Positions 16,264-25,006 of a stretch of DNA of 64,000 nucleotides are shown one piece after another. Position numbers and translations under genes: made by a program. Position 1 is the first letter of the stretch; the number at the start of each line of letters is the position of its first letter. The stretch covers positions 52,124-116,123 of the forward strand of contig NZ_GL890848.1 of assembly GCF_000211815.1 (NCBI RefSeq), written 5' to 3'. The stretch is from Moorena producens 3L (GTDB lineage: Bacteria; Cyanobacteriota; Cyanobacteriia; Cyanobacteriales; Coleofasciculaceae). The notes under the pieces are model-generated. The model saw only the letters and a list, made by a program, of their open reading frames with translations, made no database searches and was not told the DNA's origin.

Positions 16264-18891
16264 ATGCAACCAAGTAACCCTAACCAGTTTACCGAAAAAG
16301 CCTGGGAAGCGATCGCACAAACCCAAGATGTTGCTAAAGCCGCACGGCAACAACAAATCGAAACCGAACACTTGATGAAGGCGATGCTGGATCAAGATGG
16401 ACTCGCTACCAGTATTCTGAACAAAGCGGAAGTGTCTGTGCAACGGGTAAGGGAAGCAACGGAATCCTTTATCAAAAAGCAACCTAAGGTTTCTGGTAAT
16501 AGCGACTCCGTTTACCTAGGACGCAGCATGAATAGCTTGCTAGACCGAGCAGAGTCCTATCGTAAAGAATACCAGGACGATTATATCTCCATTGAGCATC
16601 TGATCCTCGGTTATCTGAAAGATGACCGCTTTGGTAAGTCATTATTCCAGGAGTTTAAACTAGATGAAAATAGGCTTAAACTTACCATTGCTGACATTCG
16701 AGGGAATCAGAAAGTGACCGACCAAAATCCAGAGGGCAAATACCAAGCACTGGAAAAATATGGACGTGATCTGACAGAGGCGGCGCGGGAGGGAAAGCTT
16801 GACCCAGTTATTGGGCGAGATGATGAAATTCGGCGCACGATTCAAATTCTCTCGCGCCGTACTAAAAATAACCCAGTGCTGATGGGGGAACCTGGTGTTG
16901 GGAAAACTGCTATTGCTGAAGGCTTGGCACAACGGATTATAGCCGGTGATGTGCCTCAATCCCTCAAAGACCGACAATTGATTGCTCTGGATATGGGCGC
17001 ATTGATTGCTGGGGCTAAGTTTCGGGGAGAGTTTGAAGAACGCCTGAAAGCGGTACTAAAAGAAGTGACCGATTCCCAAGGCAAAATTATCCTGTTCATT
17101 GATGAAATCCATACCGTTGTCGGTGCTGGTGCTTCTCAAGGAGCAATGGATGCGGGAAATTTGCTCAAACCAATGTTATCACGGGGTGAATTGCGCTGTA
17201 TCGGTGCTACTACTCTCGATGAGTACCGCAAGTACATTGAAAAAGATGCAGCACTCGAAAGACGCTTCCAGCAGGTCTATGTTGACCAGCCTAGTGTAGC
17301 TGATACTATCTCGATTCTACGAGGTCTTAAAGAACGGTATGAAGTTCACCATGGGGTAAAAATTGCCGATAGTGCTTTAGTGGCAGCAGCTACTTTGTCT
17401 ACTCGGTATATTAGCGATCGCTTTTTACCAGACAAAGCCATTGACTTAATGGATGAAGCGGCAGCACGGCTAAAAATGGAAATTACTTCCAAGCCAGAAG
17501 AACTCGATGAAATTGACCGCAAAATTATCCAGCTGGAAATGGAACGGTTGTCTTTACAAAAAGAAACTGATCTCGCCTCCATCGAAAGGCTGGAAAGACT
17601 CGAAAAAGAACTGGCTGATCTTAAAGAAGAACAGCGTACTTTGAATGCCCAGTGGCAATCAGAAAAAGATGTGATTGACCGGATTCAGGGGATTAAGGAA
17701 GAGATTGATCGAGTTAACGTAGAAATTCAACAGGCAGAACGGGATTATGACCTCAACCGAGCCGCTAAGTTAAAATACGGCAAGTTAGCCGAGTTGCAAA
17801 AATCCCTGGCAGCCGTTGAGCAACAGCTAGCCGAGAACCAAACCAGTAGTAAATCCCTGCTGCGGGAAGAAGTTACAGAAGCTGACATTGCGGAAATTAT
17901 CTCTAAGTGGACTGGAATTCCCATTAGTAAGCTGGTTGAGTCTCAGAAAGAGAAGCTACTGCACCTGGAAGAAGAACTACACAAGCGGGTGATTGGTCAA
18001 GAGGAAGCCGTTACTGCTGTTGCCGATGCTATTCAGCGATCGCGTGCGGGATTAGCTGACCCCAATCGTCCCACCGCTAGCTTTATTTTCCTCGGTCCTA
18101 CCGGTGTGGGTAAGACAGAATTGGCAAAAGCCTTAGCAGCCTATCTGTTTGACACCGAAGAGGCTATGGTGCGAATCGATATGTCTGAGTATATGGAAAA
18201 GCATACCGTTTCCCGACTGATTGGTGCTCCTCCAGGCTATGTGGGTTACGAAGAAGGAGGTCAGTTAACCGAAGCTATCCGTAGACGTCCCTATGCCGTA
18301 ATTCTATTTGACGAAATCGAAAAAGCACACCCGGATGTCTTTAATGTCATGCTGCAAATCCTTGATGATGGTCGAGTGACTGATGCTCAAGGGCATACCG
18401 TAGATTTCAAGAATAGCGTTATTATCATGACTAGCAATATTGGCTCCCAGTATATTCTGGATGTAGCTGGGGATGACTCCAAGTATGAAGAAATGCGGAG
18501 TCGGGTCATGGAAGCAATGCGCTCTAGTTTCCGCCCTGAATTCCTCAATCGGATTGATGAGGTGATTATTTTCCATACCTTGCAAAAACATCAGTTGCGC
18601 AATATTGTCCAGCTGCAAACCCTGCGCTTAGAGCAACGGTTAGCAGAGCGCAAGATGTCCCTAAAACTCTCCGATGCAGCTCTTGACTTTTTGGCAGATT
18701 TAGGGTACGATCCAGTTTTTGGAGCACGACCCCTAAAGCGAGCTATTCAGCGGGAGTTGGAAACTCCTCTTGCTAAAGGAATTCTCAGGAGTGAATTTAA
18801 TGATGGGGACACTATCTTTGTGGATGTCAACAATGAACGGCTTTCCTTTCAGCGATTGCCTGCTCAGTTGTTGCTCAGTGAGTCCAATTGA
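16264..18891 (+). CDS. clpB: ATP-dependent chaperone ClpB (disaggregase)
   Basis: ClpB is a hexameric AAA+ ring that pulls proteins out of aggregates with DnaK/DnaJ/GrpE. Domain order is N-terminal Clp_N repeat, first AAA+ with Walker A GEPGVGKT (208-215), a charged coiled-coil M domain (about 410-530), and second AAA+ with Walker A GPTGVGKT (611-618), pore loop GYVGYEEGG and sensor-2 GARPLKRAI. There is no ClpP-binding IGF/L loop, which fits a disaggregase. The length of 875 is normal. ATG 16264 is preceded by AGAGGAA. Cyanobacteria usually have two clpB genes; which paralogue this is cannot be told here. Confidence 0.96.
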   Translation: MQPSNPNQFTEKAWEAIAQTQDVAKAARQQQIETEHLMKAMLDQDGLATSILNKAEVSVQRVREATESFIKKQPKVSGNSDSVYLGRSMNSLLDRAESYRKEYQDDYISIEHLILGYLKDDRFGKSLFQEFKLDENRLKLTIADIRGNQKVTDQNPEGKYQALEKYGRDLTEAAREGKLDPVIGRDDEIRRTIQILSRRTKNNPVLMGEPGVGKTAIAEGLAQRIIAGDVPQSLKDRQLIALDMGALIAGAKFRGEFEERLKAVLKEVTDSQGKIILFIDEIHTVVGAGASQGAMDAGNLLKPMLSRGELRCIGATTLDEYRKYIEKDAALERRFQQVYVDQPSVADTISILRGLKERYEVHHGVKIADSALVAAATLSTRYISDRFLPDKAIDLMDEAAARLKMEITSKPEELDEIDRKIIQLEMERLSLQKETDLASIERLERLEKELADLKEEQRTLNAQWQSEKDVIDRIQGIKEEIDRVNVEIQQAERDYDLNRAAKLKYGKLAELQKSLAAVEQQLAENQTSSKSLLREEVTEADIAEIISKWTGIPISKLVESQKEKLLHLEEELHKRVIGQEEAVTAVADAIQRSRAGLADPNRPTASFIFLGPTGVGKTELAKALAAYLFDTEEAMVRIDMSEYMEKHTVSRLIGAPPGYVGYEEGGQLTEAIRRRPYAVILFDEIEKAHPDVFNVMLQILDDGRVTDAQGHTVDFKNSVIIMTSNIGSQYILDVAGDDSKYEEMRSRVMEAMRSSFRPEFLNRIDEVIIFHTLQKHQLRNIVQLQTLRLEQRLAERKMSLKLSDAALDFLADLGYDPVFGARPLKRAIQRELETPLAKGILRSEFNDGDTIFVDVNNERLSFQRLPAQLLLSESN

Positions 18892-18928
18892 AGGGTAGAA
18901 AGGTTGAAGGGTATTGTGTGCTATACCC

Positions 18929-18973
18929 CTAAGCATTCAGCCATTAGGGATCAGCGATCAGCTGAATGCTTAG
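18929..18973. repeat. Minimal inverted repeat with CTAAGCATTCAGC ends
   Basis: CTAAGCATTCAGC (18929-18941) and its reverse complement (18961-18973) flank 19 bases. The ends match those of the mobile repeat family at 30209-30392 (GTAAGCATTCAGC), so this may be a minimal derivative. No clear target duplication is seen. Confidence 0.65.
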
Positions 18974-18994
18974 AGCCAAAAATATACCCTAACC

Positions 18995-19585
18995 CTAAAA
19001 CCTATGCTCTGCATGCAGCGCCATAACACTTCCTTTTGGCAATACTTTTTGTCTCTCCCTATCCAAATACTTATCCAAATCAGTGAGAACTTCCTCAGCT
19101 GGAATACTTGATACTATAGCGCCATAGTCATTGACAACCCTAGGGAATTCCTGATTCACCTGATCTTGCAGTTCTGGAATTGCCCTTACTGAGGTTTGTA
19201 GTCTCCCTACAGGATGATTACCTGCCTTAATTCCCTTGGCTTTAGCGATAATCCAATTTGACAATAACTCTAATCTCAAAACCGCAAAGATAGGTTCATA
19301 TCCTTCTCTCGCTTTTTTATTCAAGCCATCCACATCCTTCTGTCCTAGTGTCACCGTATGCTTGGTGGTGGTCTTTACTTCAATGGAAAGATTAGGAAAG
19401 TAGGGGTGATTCCAACTATCGATATCTACACCTTGAGAGGAATAGTTTTCTACCTGAAAACCCAAGCGACAGAAGGTAATCGCTAGGAAAATCTGGCAAG
19501 TTTTGCCAAACCCATTATCTTTTCTAGAGCGACTATTTAGGTGTTGTTGAATGGTGGTTAAATGGTTGAATGTTGATGCATCCAT
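18995..19585 (-). CDS. PD-(D/E)XK restriction-like nuclease, partner of Rad50-like ATPase
   Basis: This is a 196-residue soluble protein. Residues 52-72 carry GVDID, a strand and IEVKTTTKH, giving the core Asp54...Glu69-x-Lys71 of PD-(D/E)XK nucleases. A basic helix follows that could contact DNA. I do not recognise a named family. It lies 41 bases downstream of the Rad50-like gene on the same strand, and with the small upstream gene looks like a three-gene operon. A nuclease paired with a zinc-hook ATPase suggests sensing and cutting of DNA ends or foreign DNA. That is inference from context. The start ATG is at 19583-19585. The C-terminal tail (about 160-196) is charged. Confidence 0.7.
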   Translation of the reverse strand: MDASTFNHLTTIQQHLNSRSRKDNGFGKTCQIFLAITFCRLGFQVENYSSQGVDIDSWNHPYFPNLSIEVKTTTKHTVTLGQKDVDGLNKKAREGYEPIFAVLRLELLSNWIIAKAKGIKAGNHPVGRLQTSVRAIPELQDQVNQEFPRVVNDYGAIVSSIPAEEVLTDLDKYLDRERQKVLPKGSVMALHAEHRF

Positions 19586-19587
19586 AT

Positions 19588-19625
19588 TCTAAATTCTAAA
19601 TTCTAAATTCTAAATTCTAAATTCT
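19588..19625. repeat. Heptamer tandem repeat (ATTCTAA)n
   Basis: Five copies of ATTCTAA fill the gap between the nuclease and Rad50-like genes. A near-identical array lies at 26044-26078. Confidence 0.85.
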
Positions 19626-19626
19626 A

Positions 19627-21789
19627 TTACCCATTACCCTCGATAGTTGGTCCACGAGTTGGTGTCCACTGTCCCAATCGGTATAGTTTGTTGGGCTTAG
19701 TTAGCTTGAAACTCAGCTGCTCGACGAAATCATCTTCTGAAGTCGCAATAATCAATTGCTTTTTATCCAATACCTGATCCAACACCTGAGCCAATCGTTC
19801 TTTATGGACTGGGTCGAGATTTTGCGACGGGTCATCTAGCACCATGAAACCGATATTATGAGTCAATTGCTCTGAAGTTGCTAGGGCTAGAAATATACTC
19901 AAAGCAGCACAATTAATATCACCCTTGTTCAACAGTCGTAAGGCAACTTCTGACTCTCCATATCCCACCGCCATCACTTCATATTTTTCTGGGTCAATCT
20001 CAATATCTGGAAAGTCACTGCGATGGGCGAGCTGACGATAGATACTAGAAATTGCTGCTCTGGTAGCATCGATTTTTTCTTTAGCTGAGTTTCCTAGCAC
20101 TTCCTGTACAGCTTCACCAATAGTCAACAATCGGTCACAGAAGGCTTCCAAGTCAGCTTTTGCTGCTTCAACTTCTTTATAGTCAGGGCAATCTTGAATG
20201 GAAAACAAATTATCTACCTCTTGGCGATAACGCAAGACAGTAATAATCCGTTTAATGTTTTCCAAGTCTTGATCAATGCTATCGATACGCTGATTACTTT
20301 GCTCAACTGCGGTGCGAATCCTGGCTAATTCTTGATCTACTTCAGTAATGGCTTGATTGAGCAGAGCAAGAGCGTTAACAGAGTCATTAATTTCTGTTTC
20401 TAAAGCTACTGCGATCGCATTTTTTGCTTGTTGTAATCCCTTATCCTTATCTAATCGTTCCCGTTGCAACCGCTCCAAGGTTTTAATCAGTCTCTGTAAC
20501 TCCTCTACTGCTGTTTCTAATTCCCGAATCTCCTTCTGAATCGGTTTTAGCTGTAACTTCATGTCTTGCTGCCAGGATTCTAATTCCTGACGCAACTGAA
20601 CTGGATTAATTGGTGTAGAGCAAACGGGACAATCTTGGGCTTGATCTTCTTGTACTGACTTCAGAAATTTTAGGGTTTGGATAATGATACCGGCACGATT
20701 GTTGATAGTATTTAGACTCCCTTGCTTAGCCGGTAACTCTTCTTGTTCAATTTGATTTTTTTTTGCCAAAATTTCTGGTAGCATGCCGTATTGAGCTTCC
20801 AGTTGGTGAATCTCGTTTTCTTTTTGGTTGAGTTCCATAACCTTGGTCTCAACATTAGCTTTCAAACGATTTAATTCACTTTGCTGATTCAGCAATTCTT
20901 TCTGCCGTTCCCAGTCGGGCTGAGCATTACGTAATTGCTTAATCGCCTCCTTACCACCATCTACAAATCCTTCCAAATCATCAGTAGTTTGGTATTTTGG
21001 TAAAGAGGGCACCAGCAATCCATAGTCTTTGGCAAAATTCTCAACTGCATTTTCAACCCCTTGGCAAATAGCTTTTGCTCCATTTAGGGATAATTGGCTG
21101 AGCGGAATATCATGAAAAATGGCTTCTTCTTCTGCTAGACCTAAGTCATTTTCCTTAATCGCTTTTGCCGTTTCAATTTTGCTGATAATCTGACCAAACT
21201 CTTGATCAATTTTCTTAAACTCTTCCTGGGCTTTAGCTCGCTTAATTCCATCCAAGAGATTGCGCCAATCCGTCAAACCCATGAGGCGATCCAGAGCATT
21301 TTTGCGCTCTTTTGGTTCCTGAATCAGTAGCGCACTGATAGTTTCTTGATGTAGGTAGACACAACTCATGTAGTCAGACAATTCTAGACCCAGTAGCACC
21401 CGCAAGTCAGTTTCATCTTCCTGATACGAGCCATTATTAATCTGATAGTAAAACTTGGGATTACCACGACGTTTGCGGTCACTCCGATATACCTTTAGTA
21501 TTTCCTCATTCCCTTCAAATATAACTTCGACACTAGTCTCCCTTGACGATTGGTTTTTCACTAACCAATTCTTGCGCTCTTCAATTTTAGTAGCACTTTT
21601 ATTAGCGACATCTTTGCCAAATAGACACCACTCAATCGCATTCAGGGTACTACTTTTACCTCCCCCCTGAGCTCCTACAATTAATGTGCAGGCTTGATCA
21701 AAGCGAAATTCCCGTTCTCCCGCTTGTTCAGGAAAGCCTCTAAACCCCTTGATCTTGACTGATACCAGTCGATAGTTTTCCATAGACAC
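19627..21789 (-). CDS. Rad50/SMC-like ATPase with a single zinc hook
   Basis: This 720-residue protein has an N-terminal ABC-ATPase half with Walker A GAQGGGKSS (39-47) and a Q-loop region, then two long coiled-coil arms around a CPVC zinc hook (Cys387, Cys390), then the C-terminal half with Walker B MVLDDPSQNLD (Asp652/Asp653) and an ATSEDD switch. The expected LSGGE signature is changed to LLNKGDINCAALS, so ATP-driven head engagement may differ from classic Rad50. The arms are short, about 150-200 residues each. The position between a small protein gene and a nuclease gene suggests one complex. From memory the layout recalls Lamassu-type systems, but the nuclease and small subunit do not look like the Lamassu proteins I know. 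The start is ATG 21789. Confidence 0.8.
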   Translation of the reverse strand: MSMENYRLVSVKIKGFRGFPEQAGEREFRFDQACTLIVGAQGGGKSSTLNAIEWCLFGKDVANKSATKIEERKNWLVKNQSSRETSVEVIFEGNEEILKVYRSDRKRRGNPKFYYQINNGSYQEDETDLRVLLGLELSDYMSCVYLHQETISALLIQEPKERKNALDRLMGLTDWRNLLDGIKRAKAQEEFKKIDQEFGQIISKIETAKAIKENDLGLAEEEAIFHDIPLSQLSLNGAKAICQGVENAVENFAKDYGLLVPSLPKYQTTDDLEGFVDGGKEAIKQLRNAQPDWERQKELLNQQSELNRLKANVETKVMELNQKENEIHQLEAQYGMLPEILAKKNQIEQEELPAKQGSLNTINNRAGIIIQTLKFLKSVQEDQAQDCPVCSTPINPVQLRQELESWQQDMKLQLKPIQKEIRELETAVEELQRLIKTLERLQRERLDKDKGLQQAKNAIAVALETEINDSVNALALLNQAITEVDQELARIRTAVEQSNQRIDSIDQDLENIKRIITVLRYRQEVDNLFSIQDCPDYKEVEAAKADLEAFCDRLLTIGEAVQEVLGNSAKEKIDATRAAISSIYRQLAHRSDFPDIEIDPEKYEVMAVGYGESEVALRLLNKGDINCAALSIFLALATSEQLTHNIGFMVLDDPSQNLDPVHKERLAQVLDQVLDKKQLIIATSEDDFVEQLSFKLTKPNKLYRLGQWTPTRGPTIEGNG

Positions 21790-21812
21790 TGTTCCTCATC
21801 AGACTCTCTTGC

Positions 21813-22040
21813 TCATAGACCAATGGTAGCCATCAGTTTTTTGTAGGCTTTTTTGTAAGCACTTCGATGTTTTTCCAACCGATAACGAGCCATATCAGTG
21901 ACCCCTTGTGATGAACCGCTATCAAACTCTTTGAGCAATTCCTCACCAAGGGCTATCAAACCTTGCTCATGGTCTGAATCAATGGCTTGATCTTTCAGTT
22001 GCTCAAATAATTTATCATTGTCTTTCATTAGCGATCGCAT
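21813..22040 (-). CDS. Small helical protein, first gene of the Rad50-like/nuclease set
   Basis: This 75-residue acidic-then-basic helical protein ends 23 bases before the Rad50-like start. Its second half is Lys/Tyr/Arg rich (RLEKHRSAYKKAYKKL). I do not recognise it. Two ATG codons are possible, 22040 and 22028 (MKDNDKLFEQL). A HIP1 octamer GCGATCGC sits between them, so 22028 may be the true start. Tight spacing implies co-transcription with the ATPase. It could be a small subunit, regulator or antitoxin-like partner; nothing in the sequence decides. Confidence 0.55.
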   Translation of the reverse strand: MRSLMKDNDKLFEQLKDQAIDSDHEQGLIALGEELLKEFDSGSSQGVTDMARYRLEKHRSAYKKAYKKLMATIGL

Positions 22041-22116
22041 TAATTAGTCATGTAACCATATGCCCTATGCCCATAGGCTGAGAGCTGAATGCTTAGGGTG
22101 TGACCCTCAGCCCTCA

Positions 22117-22172
22117 GCCGTCAGCCGTCAGCCGTCAGCCGTCAGCCGTCAGCCGTCAGCCGTCAGCCGTCA
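22117..22172. repeat. Tandem heptamer array (GCCGTCA)8
   Basis: Eight exact GCCGTCA units are followed by GCCGACG. The units are continuous and too short for CRISPR repeats. Shorter runs occur at about 45580-45650 and 30222-30240 inside related elements. Confidence 0.95.
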
Positions 22173-22294
22173 GCCGACGTAACAGAGATTAAACCAATGC
22201 TTACTTGTTGTCTTGATCCCAAGCGCGAGTGGGGGAAACCCCCGTGAGGCCACTGGATCGCTTATTCAAAAGCTGAGAGCTGATAGCTGATATA

Positions 22295-22395
22295 TAGCAG
22301 AAGTCATTTGTCAGAAGTCAGAAGTCAGAAGTTAAACTCAAGCCAAACTGTAGTTTGAGACTTTTGTCATGTCCTAATTACCCTGGCGACTGCTA
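22295..22395. mobile_element. MITE-like element, family 2 (TAGCAG ends, TA duplication)
   Basis: The left end TAGCAGAAGTC and right end GGCGACTGCTA are both flanked by TA. It contains GTCAGAA tandem units and a segment GAGACTTTTGTCATGTCC shared, in reverse orientation, with the element at 29050-29159 that interrupts the ABC exporter gene. Confidence 0.7.
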
Positions 22396-22492
22396 TAGCA
22401 CTACGCATTAAGGTGTTTGACATTTATAAAAGCAGCAAAAGCTATTATAATCAGCTATTGCTAGCATGCCTATTGCCTTGCGCGTAGCGCTA
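22396..22492. mobile_element. MITE-like element, family 1 (TAGCRCTACGC ends, TA duplication)
   Basis: Terminal inverted repeats TAGCACTACGC (22396-22406) and GCGTAGCGCTA (22482-22492) differ at one base; TA flanks both sides. It abuts the family 2 element, sharing a TATA junction. A longer member, 27423-27669, is inserted in the hlyD pseudogene. Confidence 0.7.
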
Positions 22493-22642
22493 TAGCACAT
22501 TAAGTAGCACCATCTGTAGCGCATTAGCTGATAGCTGAGAGCTGATAGCTGAATGCTTACTAGACTATGAGCTGGTTACTGATAACTCAGCATTTAGCAC
22601 TTACCATTCCGCATTCAGCACTGTTCAACCTATATCAGCCGA

Positions 22643-22840
22643 TTAACTCTTCTTCTGCTTAGGGGATGAAGCAGCTTTATTTTCCTCTATCCATTCTTCG
22701 ATCAACTCCAATAAGATATGATTCATGGTGACTCCTTTGAGAGCGCACATAGATTTGAATTTTGCCCGTAAGGATTCAGGCAAAAATAGTTTGTAGCTAA
22801 CTTGTTTTTCTTCTGACACATCTTTTGACAACTTTGACAT
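22643..22840 (-). CDS. Ribbon-helix-helix small DNA-binding-like protein
   Basis: From ATG 22840 this is a 65-residue protein. Residues about 13-52 fit a ribbon-helix-helix fold: a strand QVSYKLFLPESL, helix RAKFKSMCALKG, turn, and helix NHILLELIEEWIEEN. A Lys-rich tail ends it. Such proteins are plasmid-partition factors, antitoxins or repressors that bind DNA as dimers. No toxin gene lies next to it; it sits between a repeat island and the IS607-type element. An in-frame TTG at 22873 would add 11 residues but has weaker support. Confidence 0.6.
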   Translation of the reverse strand: MSKLSKDVSEEKQVSYKLFLPESLRAKFKSMCALKGVTMNHILLELIEEWIEENKAASSPKQKKS

Positions 22841-22924
22841 CCCAATTATCCTACTAAGGGTTAAACTATTCAATAGGTATTTTAAGTTTTTTGTGTTATT
22901 TAGAGATTTTGTGTTATTATAACC

Positions 22925-23181
22925 CTATGAAACCCAAAGAAGCCAGCGGCACTGAGTCTGGTAAAATTTTGTTCGACCAGACTTTGTAGCCTATGGGCTG
23001 GTTAGCGCACTAGCTACAGCAGAGGTTCCCCCGGGGATCTCTGCTTAACTGCATCATGAATCTTACACAAACCTAGACATTCGGTCTGAAGTTCAATTCC
23101 TGCTTCGTTTTCTTCTACGTGGGAAGTCGGCTTCTTCCACTCCACAGGCGTTTGATCGATTGCCATCGACAGTGAGAGCCC
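22925..23181 (-). ncRNA. Possible guide-RNA (omega RNA) and right-end region of the TnpB element
   Basis: TnpB elements usually encode their guide RNA over the 3' end of tnpB and the transposon right end. This stretch directly follows tnpB on the same strand, lacks an ORF, and has hairpin potential, for example AGAGATCCCCGGGGGAACCTCT near 23015-23042. Within it, bases 23093-23182 also encode, in a different frame, a tail (GALTVDGNRSNACG onward) that looks like the natural end of this TnpB. The exact RNA ends and guide cannot be fixed by eye. Confidence 0.35.
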
Positions 23182-24309
23182 CTACCGAGCTTCCCAACGC
23201 TCTATGTTGATTGCCGCGTTGAGATCCCGGTCTTCAAGATTTCCACAACCTCCACAAATATACACCCTTTCCTTCAATGGCATATTCTGTTTATGTCCGC
23301 ATTTGTGGCAAGTCTTTGATGATGGAAACCACCTATCTACTAGGGTCAGCTTGAATCCATGGAATTCTTGCTTGTAAGTCAGCAACTCTCTGAATCGGTA
23401 GAATCCCAACAAGGAGATGGCCTCCGCTAGTTTATGATTAGCCAACATTCCCAACACGTTCAAGTCTTCAATCAAAATTTCTTGATAAGTCTGAGCTAAT
23501 CGAGTGGTTTCCTTTTGCAAAAAGTCCTCTCTAATGTTTGCAAGGTGCTTGTGTTGCTTTCTCAGTCTTCCATAGTAAGTCAGTGCGTTCTGACTTGGTT
23601 TTGTCTTTGTCTGACCGTTGCCTAACACCTTTTTGCGATTGCGCCACTGTAGCTTCGATAGCTTGGTTTTCGCTTTCTTTATCGATTCGGGCGTTTCAAT
23701 CTGGGTGCGGTCAGACAATGTGGCAAAGCACTTGACTCCGAGGTCTATTCCGACTTTCTGCTGGGTGTGTTTGATCGCAGGAACGGGACAAGCATCGATT
23801 TTGAACGATATAAACCACTTCCCGACTTCTCTGGAAATCGTGAATGTTTGGGAAATACAGTTGTAAGGGATCCCCTCCTTTAATCTGAACCATCCCAAGG
23901 TAGGGATATTGATTTGTTTCCCGGCAAACAACAGTCGCTTACCGTTGCAGTCATCAACGGTGAAACTGCATTGATGACGCTTTGTCTTAAATTTTGGCAT
24001 CTGAGCTTTAAGCTTAGGGTCGCGCCAACGACTCAAAGCTTTAGCTAAGTTCCGGAATGCATTTTGGTAAATACGACTTGGATACTTGTTACACCAAGCC
24101 AACTCAGTACTTTTCTTGGTGACATTAGTGAACACCTTCTTAATGGCATTCAACCGTTTAGAATCGGAAGCTTTGACATGATCAAACTCCCATGATGCTT
24201 TCATCATCCCTAGTCCGTAGTTGTAGACGAATCGGGAGAATCCTGCGCACTGAGCTAGCCAATTGGCTTGCTTGTGATTAACTTTGAGTTCTCGTTTGAT
24301 AGCATACAT
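23182..24309 (-). CDS. tnpB: RNA-guided nuclease TnpB (IS607/IS605-type accessory protein)
   Basis: TnpB is an RNA-guided DNA nuclease that helps retain the transposon. The 375-residue protein has the RuvC-like triad: Asp189 in GIDLGVK, Glu281 in LIEDLNV and Asp362 in EDRDLNAA. A zinc ribbon, CHKCGHKQ ... ICGGCG, lies between the last two. The N-terminal OrfB_IS605 helix-turn-helix region is present. The core therefore looks active. The end is odd: TAG at 23182-23184 closes the frame, but one base away another frame continues with a TnpB-like tail to 23093, so a one-base indel probably removed about 29 C-terminal residues. It lies 88 bases downstream of the damaged tnpA. Confidence 0.88.
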   Translation of the reverse strand: MYAIKRELKVNHKQANWLAQCAGFSRFVYNYGLGMMKASWEFDHVKASDSKRLNAIKKVFTNVTKKSTELAWCNKYPSRIYQNAFRNLAKALSRWRDPKLKAQMPKFKTKRHQCSFTVDDCNGKRLLFAGKQINIPTLGWFRLKEGIPYNCISQTFTISREVGKWFISFKIDACPVPAIKHTQQKVGIDLGVKCFATLSDRTQIETPESIKKAKTKLSKLQWRNRKKVLGNGQTKTKPSQNALTYYGRLRKQHKHLANIREDFLQKETTRLAQTYQEILIEDLNVLGMLANHKLAEAISLLGFYRFRELLTYKQEFHGFKLTLVDRWFPSSKTCHKCGHKQNMPLKERVYICGGCGNLEDRDLNAAINIERWEAR

Positions 24310-24397
24310 GAGACGAAACCTTAGAATAAAGGAGCCTTAATTAATAAGTTTTAACCCTTTTACCCATGACCGACCAACTATAAAGGCTCCTTTATTC

Positions 24398-24903
24398 TTA
24401 CGGTAACTTCAAGGGAATTTCGACCATTATTTGTACTTCCGATGCTAATTTAGCGCAATTTTCCGGATTGTCAAGGTTTTTGTCAATATTTTCTTGAATG
24501 GGTTGAATGTAACGCCTCAAACCATAGAGCCGACAAGAGAAACAGTGAATAATCGCCATCAGATCTTCGACCATCTCCTGTTGAAGACTCAGAGATTCAT
24601 TATTGGTGATGACGATCTCACAGTCGGAGTACTCAGCTAATTGGAGGATAAGGTATCCATAGCTTTCACTTGGTTTTCCAGGTCGGGTCTTTGAGCCGGG
24701 GATGACACCCGACAATACACAACCACAGACCTTTTAATATCGTCATTGAGTAAGCCTTTGAGTTGATTAATGTGTTTTTGGGTGTAAACTCTATGGTTCC
24801 CTAAAGTCCGATCGGCTATTAACTTTCCCGATATATCCCACCGTTGTAAGGTTCGGACAGTCACACCAGCGATTTTGGCGAATTCGTGAGGTCTGTAATG
24901 CAT
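24398..24903 (-). pseudogene. tnpA: IS607 serine recombinase TnpA with internal deletion
   Basis: The first part (24637-24903) encodes a MerR-type helix-turn-helix (FAKIAGVTVRTLQRWD) and the start of the resolvase domain with catalytic Ser in YCRVSS. The frame then stops. In another frame (24398 to about 24660) the typical C-terminal end follows: LAEYSDCEIV, QQEMVEDLMAIIHCFSCRLYGLRRY. The middle of the catalytic domain, including the EIGSGLN and KDRLVRF regions I expect from the family, is missing, so a deletion of roughly 60-80 codons joined the parts out of frame. The protein should be inactive. Confidence 0.8.
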
Positions 24904-25006
24904 AACTAGACAGGTCTGGGTCGGTTTGTTTAGTCTTGTCTAATATTTAACGACTAAGCGTCAACTCTTACTGGTGCTAGGAGCAAACCCAGTCAGGGGT
25001 GGTAGC

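Larger units (their letters stand above)
22041..22642. other. Repeat island: composite mobile repeat with two nested elements
   Basis: No gene is seen. Bases about 22080-22560 look like a copy of the GTAAGC-ended repeat also at 45559-45770: an array of GCCGTCA heptamers, a GAGATTAAAC segment, a GTAGCGCATTAGCTGATAGC segment and a GCTGAATGCTTAC right end. A copy of the GAGTGGGGGAAACCCCC repeat (22221-22262) and two TA-flanked elements (22295-22395, 22396-22492) have entered it. Confidence 0.7.
23182..24903 (-). mobile_element. IS607-family element core (damaged tnpA + tnpB)
   Basis: Gene order tnpA (serine recombinase with MerR-type N-terminus) then tnpB on one strand is that of IS607. The outer ends were not located; they should lie between about 22900 and 25000. 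Because tnpA is deleted internally, the element cannot move without help from another copy. Confidence 0.75.

Noticed and set aside
22117..22172. Possible CRISPR array
   Set aside because: Units are seven bases with no spacers; no cas genes in the window.
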